NCBI GenBank assembly: GCA_003864495.1
Contig: ML133465.1
Span: 1,490,789 to 1,554,788, forward strand
Direction of reading: 5' to 3'
From: Nemopilema nomurai
Lineage: Eukaryota; Cnidaria; Scyphozoa; Rhizostomeae; Rhizostomatidae
Length of the DNA stretch: 64,000 bases
The translations under genes were made by a program, and so were the position numbers. The notes beneath the pieces were generated by a model. That model was not told where the DNA came from, made no database searches, and saw nothing but the letters and a program-made list of their open reading frames with translations. This document shows positions 37,801-49,800 of the stretch, piece by piece. Within the stretch, counting starts at the first letter, position 1. Each line of letters begins with the position of its first letter.

Positions 37801-40800
37801 GATTCAAATTTTTCATGGAAATCTAAATTGGTATGTCACAGACTATATTAAGTTTAAAGTACTGATATGGAAGAGAAGTGACAGTTTTCGTTCTGTGGAT
37901 TCTGAAAACAGAGAGGGACAGAGCTGTATAAATACATAGCAAAAGTAGGCATATAAGAAAAATGTAGGGTTATCACAAAACCCGATATTTCGCAAAATTG
38001 GGCCCAAAGAGTCGCCTTGTGTGGCTCATCTCTCATGTGAAGAATTAAGACAAACCCGTAGAAACAGCAGAATGAAGAAAGATTTGTCATAAAGGGCTGG
38101 CATTTTTGATATTCTTCGCAGCATTCCTTTCCCCTTCACGTAGGCACACCATGTCCATTTTATGTTGGCCATAGTAAAATGCTCCTCTATGGCTTGCGCT
38201 ACAATAAAATGCGCCACAACGGAAAATGCATAAAAGCCACTTGGTGACCGCGTTTTTGTTCTTAAATTGGTTTTTGGGGCCGCCAAGTATCGTGCGCCCC
38301 AGTTTGTTCATGCCGATCTTCCCCTTGAAGTACGTGTCATTTGTCTGCCACTTCTGATCGTTATCAGTCCACGCCGCATCTCTATCGCTTCCTCTGTCAA
38401 ATTCAATTACTTGCCATTGGGTGTTAATTTCACCCAATGGGTAGTCGTAACGTCGGAAAATTTGACTTTAATTAGGCCACTTACTGAAAAGACTGCCATT
38501 CTTGTGACATTAGTTCGCCACGTAATGCGGCTCTTTCCTCCTAGGTTTTAATTATCTAGCTGCCAAGGAAAATTCCCCCGTAATTAGTTTGTTCCCCGAT
38601 GAACAAAGGTCGGGGGTAGATTTGACCACGCATCGTTGGAATGGCCCGCGTTGGCATGCTAATCAGTTGAAGTCAGGTGTAATTCAAATTATTATTGCAT
38701 GCTTTATTATCGACATTAGATTTGGGCATAGGCCTCTTCTTACGGTTTCACAACGGAACTAGCTGCCCTGCTAATTCTCGCGACCCTATTGATTTTTGTT
38801 TTGAGAAAATTCCAGAAGGACATTCGGGTTCACCTCTTTTCGTCCCGGCTTCTCCTCTTTTCGTCCCGGCTTCTCCTTTTTACAGTTGTCACTTAGGCAT
38901 TACAATTCCTCCCGATTTGGCGCCGGCCCTGTGTAGCGTTGCATTGTGGGATATGTCAGGGATAGCAACGGGTATCTTTTTCTCTTTATTTGTTTCGTTG
39001 TTGTAGCCTCGGAGTGACTTCTGCTCTAAACAAGAATTCTGTACGATGTTAGTGCCCCCGTCAATGAGCTATGACGTCATAATAATAATATTATTCATCG
39101 TGACAATGTTTTTCCGGCGTTTCTGTTGCCCCGCTGAGACCTTGTTATTAAAATCTGTTGTTAGGGGCCTAAGTAAATATCCTATACGGAAACGCCGAGG
39201 TTGTCTTCGGTCAACCAAAAGCTGTTTTTGCTGTTGGAAAACAAGCGAACAATTATCTTTTCCTGATTCCGGGGTGTGCATATGGCGTACTCCACTTCCA
39301 TTTCCTCCAGGTATAAGTTTCCTTTTCTCAGTTGAAACATTTTGGTCAACCTCATATTTACTTTAGTCGTTCACGATCCCCAAAAGGAGGCTTCACAGCA
39401 ATGATCACACTTTTACTGTTATTCAATGAGTTTAGTAGTTGCCACTCTAAAAAGAATCTGACATCGGTTGCTTACATTTCCGCGGAAATCCGGAGACAAA
39501 GGGAGAGATACAGTGTTGGGTGTCATTAAATATTTAGCAAAAGATAATAAACGAAAGCGAGCCTTTATCATCAAAATATTTTAATTGATTACGAGAAAGC
39601 CCGAGCATAGAGGCTAGACACAATGGGTTTCGTTCCGAGAAGAGGCTGACCACGCCTGAGCACGTGTTTAATGTGTTCTGTAATGAGATCCGCTGTCTAG
39701 CCAGGTGGTTGGGTTGGCGTTTTCATTCCAGCCACATACATCTTCAATGGTTTGACTAGCCGCAGACATGTCCCCTCTAGACATCGGATACTTGTGTTTG
39801 GGTAACTGGATATCTTATCTCTCGAAATGTGTCTTTTGCCTGTTCAGACTAGCTTGTTTAGACTAGCTTGTTTGAAAGCCGCGAGCGTAGGTTGAAGTTT
39901 GTGGCATCCGAGAATCAGCGGTACTGGAGATTCGTGCACTTGTAATGTTTGTAATGAAACCTGCCACAGTCTTGTTTATTAAGGGTGACAAAAAACAGTT
40001 ATCGACCTAATGATTCATGTACCAGCTCGCCCTATGCCATTTAGTGAAACTCGTGGATCCTGTTCAAACACGTTTTAACAACGGGGGCAATAAGGCATTT
40101 CTATCCAGCGGGTGTTTTTAAAAATTTCTCCTACGCTAGGAGTATGTTGGCGTGGCTGGGTTGGTCGTGCATTTTGCAAGTGTTTTAATTTCTCCTACAG
40201 CAGTCTTTCTTTTGAAAATGCTAATCGAATTTTCCAACTATAGAAAATTCAGGTTGCATCAGGTTTGCGAAGCGAATTATGAACTGCGAGGCATATTCAC
40301 CGTTTTTTGAAGCGAACAAGTCCCGGGTCACGGCGGATTTCAAAGCAGCTTGTTGATCCGAGCGTAAGCCCCGTCACCCTGCGGGAGCAGTCATCCCCTT
40401 GGGGGTCCCCCACAATGTCATGCTTCTGCTTGAAGAAGGCCAATTTCTTTTTCTAGAATCCCAAAACGCAACAACACCGCCGTCGAATTTTAACTGTAAA
40501 GTCGGGCTGTTCAAGTGTCCGTCGGAAAAGTGCATACCCATTGGGTGGAGATGCGATGGTGACAATGACTGCTCTGATTCGGCCGATGAAATTGGATGCG
40601 GTAAGTCCTTCATTGGCTCTCTATCGTAAGGGCATTTATTGTAGTGGCGCAACTCCGTGTTAGTGTTAATTTAATTCTGCAATTTCACCCTTTGAAGTTG
40701 ATATCAAGCTATTTTGTCGAATGGAACTTTTTCCTTGTATGCTGCGTTGTTTTACTCGCAATTTTTGTTCCGCAATAGTAAGACCCCAAGTTTCGAATTC

Positions 40801-43800
40801 CGCACAATTGCGAGCTTGTGACGTCATGTTGATCAATTGTTCGTCTTTCTAGCGCCGACCACGTGTAATGTCGGGGCCGAGTTTCGTTGCGCCAACTCGA
40901 AGTGTGTCCCAAGGAAATGGCTCTGTGACGGGGATAATGACTGCGGTGATCAATCTGACGAAGCCGCTTGTAGTAAGTCTGGTTTCATTTTGCGAATCTT
41001 GCTCTTGCACCACTTGGAGTTCTCCTGTTATGGTCCTGCGTCGGCCTTTCGATATGCAACTGTTACAGAATCCCATGGCAAACCCTAAAATCCTATGCAG
41101 TAACGCTATGGTCTTCGATTTATTTTGGAAACGCAGCCCATTGTTTAAACGACTTTAGCTGATGTTGATATAGTTGGATTGGTTTTCGCTAAGTTTCCAG
41201 GCAAGAAAGTACCTTTCTTTAAATACCCGAGAAAGCGTAGAATTCTCACTGGTGAATAACCTCCTTTCAATGTCGTATTTTTGCAGATTCAACTGCCCCG
41301 CCCACGTGCGCGGCGGACTACTTCCGGTGTAACGTCTCGAGGTGTTTGCCGCTGCGGTGGAAATGTGACGGGGAGATCGACTGCAAAGATGGGAGCGACG
41401 AAAAGTCATGCGGTGCGTTCGGCTGTCGTTTCATTTGTTCTTCTTAATTGCTTGCTTCATTTGTTTTCTACGGTGCCTCAGGCTGCTAGTGTGCCTTGCT
41501 CGCTCACAAGCCTCGCATCCATGTTCAGACCAATCCAAAGCATGAAGGCGCCCCCTTGAGCGATGGCTGGATTTCCATTACAGCTTTGGACGTCGAATTA
41601 ATAGTTCTCGAGTACGATAACGATAACATTTGCAATTTGTAGGAACCGCTAAATGTGCAGCAGACGAATTCCAGTGCAAGAATGGTAACTGCATCCTTTC
41701 GAGGTGGCGCTGCGATGGCGACAATGACTGTGGAGATAAGAGCGATGAAAACTGCGGTGAGCACAATTTCCCGTTTGATCTGAAATTGTGGGAGCTCAAT
41801 GTCTCATTCAACCCCACCCCCTCCCCCCTTTTCGACGTTGGACAGTAGTGCCACGCCCCAGCGTTTCTTGCTTTGGAAGCGATTAGCTGTGGGTTTGAAT
41901 TGAGTAGCACCCACGAGTTACAAACCTATTAAATAATGCAGCCGTACTTGAACCTTAATCGAGCAGAAAGTTAGTTATTTTATCTGTTGAATGTACTTTT
42001 TCCGAGAAGGCAAGAAAGGTCAAATGTTCTTTTAAAGACTTGTAGCCTGACGTTTAACGTGCACGGGTAGAATTTGAGTTCAGAAGAAGAAGTTAAAGGA
42101 AAGAAAAAAGCTTTGGTTTTAAACGAACAAACACAATCGATGGACTAAAGGAGCTGTGGAACACTATTGAAAATACAAGGAAGTTTCTAAGGGTCGTAAT
42201 CTTGCACCAGGGTATGTTGTCAATCTTCTAGTGCCCTGGCAATGCGATATGCGTATAACACGAGGTTGTCTTGTTGTTGTTGCTGTGGTTTTATATCGAT
42301 TCAATTGTCTGTTAAAGGCCCGACGACATGTTCGAGTGACCACTTTCCTTGCGGTAGTGGTCAGTGCATCCCTGCCAGGTGGAAATGCGACGGCGATGGT
42401 GACTGCAAGGACAAGTCTGACGAAAAGGACTGCAGAAACGTGACCACGAAGGTGCCAGCCACGTGTCCACCTGAATATTGGAAGTGCGCTGATTCTCATT
42501 GCGTTTTGAGTTCTTGGAAATGCGACGGTGACAAGGACTGTACGGATGGCTCAGATGAAGTCGGCTGTGGTGAGCTGCTCTTTGTAGGCCTTTGCAACAG
42601 AGAAGGCGGAAGCCTTTCAGCTTGAATTCGTTTCGCGTAGACGTTATAATCACCTGCTTACTTGTTTGCATGACTGTCTGTGTTAGGCCCTATAATAAGC
42701 CTATTTTGCACGTCGACGATTTGATACGAGGTGTTGTCTGCAGCTGGGCGGTCCTATGTTTGCCGCACTCATACTGGTAGGCTAGTAGTTCAGCAGGTTA
42801 AAAGCCCCAAAACAAAATCGTTAATTTACTGGTAACTTGTTTCTTTGCCGTTTTTCGTCATAATCCGGCGCCTTTTTCTGTTTCTAAAATTGAAAGATTT
42901 GTCTCCTACTAGAATAGCTTTATATTTGCCTCCAAAATCTCAAAGATCAAAATCTCTAGTTTGCTCTCACCGAGAATCGATTCGTTGTATAGTCCATCTC
43001 TTTCCAGTTTACTTGATATTGCACCCCACCACTCGCATCGTTCTGTGAATAGAATTTCCCAGCAAAAGTAGCGAGGATCCCTGCACTACAGCATACCTTC
43101 AGCTTTCCTGAACTGCCAATTTTTGTCTCGTAGACCGGGTCGTTTGTCCTTCGACGATGCTGAAGTGCGCGAGTGGACGGCAGTGCTACGAGAAGAGCCA
43201 GCGATGCAATTCAGTGCAGGATTGCAAGGATGGATCGGACGAGACCGGCTGTCGTGAGTGTCTCTCTATGAGCTAACCATGCAAATCACATGGCCCCGAA
43301 CCATGCAAATCACATGGCCCCGAACCATGCAAATCACATGGCCCCGAACCATGCAAATCACATGGCCCCGAACCATGCAAATCACATGGCCCCGAACCAT
43401 GCAAATCACATGGCCCCGAACCATGCAAATCACATGGCCCCGAACCATGCAAATCACATGGCCCCGAACCATGCAAATCACATGGCCCCGAACCATGCAA
43501 ATCACATGGCCCCAACCATGCAAATCACATGGCCCCGAACCATGCAAATCACATGGCCCCGAACCATGCAACCCCCGACCAGCTTTTAAGTGCTTTTGTA
43601 CTGCGTTGCATATACCGTAAATCCTCGAGTTGCCCCCCTCGGAAAAGCCCTCCCTCGAATAAACCCCCACCCAATAAACCCCCCCTAGATTTTTTGATTT
43701 TTGAATGCTGAGGTTACCTTTGGCATTTTAGTGAATTACCACAAAAATTTATATTTTTGTTAGTAACTTAATCAAATGTTAGTTTATACTTTGATTATCT

Positions 43801-46800
43801 TTTATATTATGAAAAGAAAGAAATTAAAAAAATTATCTTTTCATGTGGCATGTTTCAGGTAAGGCCCCCCTCGAATAAGCCCCCCTCGAATAAGCCCCCT
43901 CCAGAAATATAAAAATAAATAAGCCCTCAGGGGGCTAATTCGAGGATTTACGGTAGCCACAAACTGCCGTTTGAGTTTATTTTTTATTGTAACGCCTTTT
44001 TGTCGGTGCAATATTATGACGAGCTCAACTTGTTCCCTTAAAGCCACTGCCACATTGATGTGCACCAAGGACCATTTCAACTGTACCAAAACAAAGTGCA
44101 TCGAGCAGTCGAAGGTGTGCGACACTAAAAGAGATTGCCCTGGTGGCGAAGACGAACCCGCCAATTGCTGTGAGTGCTCTCACCTGCATTTCTGCGAGCT
44201 TGCTTGCTTTTGTGTGATTCGCTGGCCCTGCAAAGCAGCGTGCCCTCAATTTTCAGGCGAATGTTTAGAACTGAGATTAAGATTTAGGTTAATCGTCTGC
44301 TAATCGATCTATCGTCGATAAGCGTAATCGATTTGGCGATTTCTTGTCTGGGATTCCCGCTATGCCGTATCAAGGTCATCAGGGTAGTGAAATCGAGGCG
44401 ACGGGTAGATTCATTTGTGTGGATTCGTCGATAACGCGAACAGAGCTAGTGCTGGGTGAGGCGTAGTTTGTGCGTTTGTGGTTCACCTGCTTTAAACGAT
44501 TACGATTTATCCAGAACTGAAGTATGCTGAAGAACTCTGAAAAGCAGTATTCAATTGATCCATGTTGAACAGTTTCAATATCAACCCTGACTGCAATTCC
44601 ATTCCATTTAAAACACACTAAAGAGACTCCATTTTCAATAAAAAGGCTTCAGCAATCATCGAAGCCAACAATCTTGAATTTAGACCGGGCAAGGATGGTG
44701 AGAATTCAAAGCTTAATTTTAAAATGGATTTAAAATTAGCAGCAGTGTGTTTGTGAGGACATTAGGTAGGATATGACGTTTGATTTGTTATATATGTTGT
44801 TTTACAGTCATAAACGAATGCCTGGACCACAACGGCCACTGCACACATACTTGCGTCGACTTGAGGATTGGTTACAAATGCACTTGCAGACCTGGTTTTG
44901 CCCTTCATTCGACAAACACAGCTGTGTTGGTAAGCACCTGCCAATGGCCAAGCGATCTTATCAATACGCAAACTTCTTCGTCTGACCGCAGATCTTCTGC
45001 GTCACAGCGGTCTTCTGCGTCTGACCGCAGATCTTCTGCGTCACAGCGGTCTTCTTCGTCTGACCGCAGATCTTCTGCGTCACAGCGGTCTTCTGCGTTT
45101 TACCGCAGATCTTCTGCGTCACAGTGGTCTTCTGCGTTTGACCGCAGATCTTCTGCGTCACAGCGTTTATTGGCTGTTAACTCATGTTACTATCCTGCTC
45201 AAGCATATTTTGAGGGGCCATTCAAAAGAACATGGCAGAGAAAATGAGCATTTGATCCCCCATCGTTACATAGCATTTCCGCGAGAGCCCTCCCTTAAGA
45301 TTGGATGGTGTTTGATTCTTTATTTCAGGGTAATTGTCGTTTTAATTTCGTAAAATTGTTGATTATAGAGATGACGGGAATGGATTATCGCGCTGCCATT
45401 ATTATAATTTAAAGAAAATAACAAATGAGTTATTTTTGGGCACGGGGTGATAAACCCCCCTCCCCCAGCCACCTCCTACCTCATGCGTTATGGATTCAGT
45501 TCCCTTACCCCACAATATCTTACACGAAAAAGGTGGACAACCCTTCCTCCCCCTCAACCGCTACATAACTCTATTGAACGAACGACTTGTAGACGTGTAA
45601 CGTTGTTACATCTTCGAGTCTTTTGAACTGCTGTTTATTGTCTTTATTGCAAAGGTAGCTTAGGACCGGTGCATCGTTATGGCTCAAATGTACTTCACAA
45701 AAGGCTTCGATATTTCATTGGCCCACGTAGTCGTTTGGGCCCTGGAGCAAGTGCTCTACTGTGTCTTGTCTTTATTGTGCCCCTCTCGGTGGCCCCGATT
45801 TAATGACCCTTAGAGTGAGTGCGGCTTATTTATTGCTGATTGAATCTTTTACTAGCAATGGTGGTATGATCTTGATTAATTGCTTTTAGACTCATGAGTG
45901 TTCCGTGTATGGGAGTTGTCATCAGCTTTGCCTGAACGAGAAAGGTACCTACAAATGCTCCTGTGCCAATGGCTATGTCCTGCAACGAAACCACAAATCA
46001 TGCAAAGCAGGAGGTCAGTAAATTTGGCTCGTTCCTTCTATTCCAGTGTGGATTGACAATGTCATTGCCTATTGGCAGCTTGTGTGTGTTTAAGACTGGA
46101 TGATTGGCCAGAACTCAATTTTGAGAGCTCTGCGCTAACCAGCAGCCTCTACACTATACAAACAATGCACTGCGTTCAATCCCATGTTGCAATTCAATAA
46201 CGTCCAATTGTCGTACTCTCACCACTGCGCTCTCGTGTAATCGGGGAGCCAAAGTAGTACGCTTTCAGAATTCAGCTTTTCATTTGTTTGCAAACAAAGT
46301 GGTTGGGCCCCCGCAAGGCTGCCGGTTAGTGTCTTTAATCGTGGATGTAACTCATTGTTTTCCTTTTTCAGGCTCCTTCACTCCGAGGTTGATATTTGCA
46401 AACAGATATGACATAAAGAGTTACACTTTAAACGGCTCCGACTACAGGCTGGTAGCCAACGGAATGAAGGGAATCGTCGGTTTGGACTTTGACTTCAAGG
46501 ACAACTATGTGTACTGGACTGACGTCACACATGAAACTCTGCAGCGCGCACGCATAGACAAGTACAATACAAACGAGGTGCTTTTGCGCCACCTGCACAC
46601 CCCGGACGGCCTTACTGTCGACTGGATTGGAAGGAAACTGTACTGGACTGACACTGGAATCAAGACGATTGAAGTCGCCGAATTGGATGGCACCAACAAC
46701 ATGGATTTGCTTCGCATCGGCAAGGGGCGGCCACGAGCTATTGTCTGTGACCCTAACGAGGGGTGAGTGCCCTTTCTCATTGTTCATGGCGGGCGTCTCA

Positions 46801-49800
46801 TCTAGTTTGATACACACTTTTTCAAAAGGATAAAGTCTTTAATTCTATAACATCGAAGCTCAAAATTGCCAAAATTCAAGAATAATGCCAAGCTCAGTCT
46901 TCAGGACTAAAATGCCTCCTTAATCCGAGTTTTCTCCCGAAGCAAAACAACTGTCCTTGTGATCGTACTAGGATCGTATTTATATCGTTAGATTTAGCAT
47001 TTCAATATCAAATTTGTTGTTCTGTATGTTTCTGTTGAAATTTTTGATGAAGCTTCAATTCAAAAATGTTTTTCTTTTTTTTAAGGTGAATTTACACCTT
47101 GTGTTGGGTTCAAAATCGAAATTTTTAAGGATATTGGGCTAGGCAAAGAAATAGGTATTTTTATGAATAAAGATGTGTAAGTAGTTAGTGTGAATATACT
47201 TTTTGAACCGATGGACATTAGGCCTGTTGCCATGAAATGTTCTTGACTTAATGCCTGTGTGCAAACTGAAAGAGCTGGAGTGTGTGGAACGTCGTCGTGA
47301 CACTTAGCTAGTACATCGTTCCATAACGTTGATCCTGATCCTGCAGTTTTGCGAGGCTTGCTAACGCGCTATTTTCGCTTTTATTTCCACAATGTTGTCC
47401 CTAGTTTTTGTATACCCTTATCCGAATAGTTTTATCTGTCGACTGGTGAACATCTTTTCTTCGTTTTCAAGGTATCTCTATTGGACTGACTGGGGACGTG
47501 AGGCGGCAATAGAGCGCATTGGAATGGATGGTGATCCAACGACCCGACAGAAACTTATAACTAGCGACATCAAATGGCCAAATGGGCTGACCCTTGATTT
47601 TGCACAAAACAAGATGTACTGGGTGGATTCGAAGTTAAAGAGGTTGGAGGTGGCAAATATGGATGGCAGTGAAAGGAAGTTGTTGGTTCATAACGGCTTG
47701 AGTCTTCCGTTTGCGCTCACAAACTTTGAGAATACGCTATACTGGACCGATTGGAGAAGCACGGGCATAAGGACCTTGGACAAATTCAAAACGCCATACG
47801 AAGTCAAAGACTTCAGCGCAAACCACCAAACGCCAATGGGCATCAAAGTTCTTCATCCGCTAATGCAGCCCGCTGGTAAGGCGTTTCGACCTTCGTGTTG
47901 CCCATAGCTCACGATTTAGGCGTCTTAGAATACGCTTACATGGTAGCGAAAGACTGGCTCAATTGCCACCAAATGCTTAAGCCAGGCTCGATTGCCATTG
48001 GTAGCATGGGACGCGATCCCCAAGGTTGAATGTTATTAGGCATTGGCCCCTGATGAACTGAGCTATCGCACTTCATTACAGTGCTGCAGCCGTTCATGAA
48101 CGAGAGTAGGCCATCTGAGTGCATGTCGGCCATAAATGTATACACGATATGTGATATATCAAGGACATGATATTTGAAAGACATTAATGTTGCCCTTTCT
48201 AAGAAAGGAGCAGTGCTAGAAAGGCCTAGAAAGGGGTACGCTTTTATTTGCCCCGTATTAGTTTCTGCGATTCTACTTCCGTTTCTAAACAGTCGCCTCT
48301 AAAAGAGTATAAACATCATCATCATAATTCCAATTCCAGGTATAAACCCTTGCGGAGGAAACAACGGTGGTTGTAGTCACCTCTGCCTAATCTCCAGAAA
48401 CAAAGAGAGGTTTTCATGCAAGTGCCCCAGAGGCATGTTCATCCAAGCAGACGGGAAGAAATGCGGGGGTAGTCCTGTTACTCGCAAGCCAAGTTCAACG
48501 AAATACCCCATCGTAACCGTAGCGAGAACCACGCCCGTATCTTCTTCGAAGCCGGTGACTGGCGATTCGCAGCGAACGAGTTCTGAAGGCACTGCCAATC
48601 CTACTGCTGCAATGTCTACTGCTGCAATGTCTACTGCTGCAATGTCTACTGCTGCAATGTCTACTGCTGCAATGTCTACAAGGAAAAATGACCAGGGGGT
48701 ATGCAATTTGATGTTTGTTTATTAAGAAAGATCTGGCACCGACGTATTTTGTTTTTAAATTGCATTTCCACCATCAAACTGCAATTGAATAGCTCACTCT
48801 TCACGAAAAAGGCTTTAGAGATTTTAAGGTCATGAAATCACGATCATCGAGTTCACGAAAGAGGCTCTATGAGTAATTTATGATGAAGAAACACATCAAA
48901 GAAGATTTGATATTCTTCTTCGATCTTAAGGAGAATTTACACCTTGTGTTGGGCAAGAATGGTTTAAGAATAATCTTAGGGTCACCATCGAAAATTTTCG
49001 GGAATTATGAGGCTCGGCAAAAGGTTAGGTATACTAATAAGTGTGTAATGAAACAGTGGCCTGGTCATCCTTCTTCTGTTCAGTAAAGTCAAATTGTCTC
49101 AAGAAAACTAGTTTGAATTTCTTCATTAGTACAAACAATTATGATTATAATCAGTGGTACTCATAAATTGTTTATTCATGAATTGATTAAACATTGTTTG
49201 TTTGCCACATTGTGCATTTGTCGAATTGCTCAAACATTGTTCACATTGTTTTATATTTTGTGTCACCAGGAACAGAGCACCAAGGAGCAGGTTACCACAC
49301 CCCTCCCGAATGTGCGGAACCCCGAAAAATCATCAAAAATTGAAGGTAGCTCTCCTGGTTAAATATCAAGATATTGACCTACACCTGACCAGTTTATTCT
49401 GTAATATTCTTACATTGCTTAATGAGGATGAAACCCTTTGAAAAAGTGCCTTGCATAATGTATAAAGCAATAGATTACGAAGAAATGAGGGGGGTGCTCG
49501 CCAGATCATTTCTCAGCTTTCAGCTTTCAAATGCTGCGGTGCAACAGTGTGTAACGTTTTAATCAACCTGATGTGCCCAACCTGATGTGCCCAACCTGAT
49601 GTGCCCAACCTGATGTGCCCAACCTGACCGGGCACTACCACCTATTGCCTTGGGGTCAGGTGCCTAAGTATTCTCAGAATTGATCATTCGAATGTTTTTG
49701 AGCCAACACGTTGTCGTTTTGGAAGGCACTTCAAAAAATTGATTTTCACCGGAATTAAGACTTTCTAGGGTCTCAATTCGGGCAGGCGGCTTTTTTATAA

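Noticed and set aside
38026..38551. Overlapping open frames on both strands in receptor intron 1
   Set aside because: No recognisable domain, both strands open together, no splice structure.
43258..43670. Repetitive frames such as MAPNHANH or MQITWPRT on both strands
   Set aside because: Produced by the intronic 24-bp array (8 codons), open in several frames at once.
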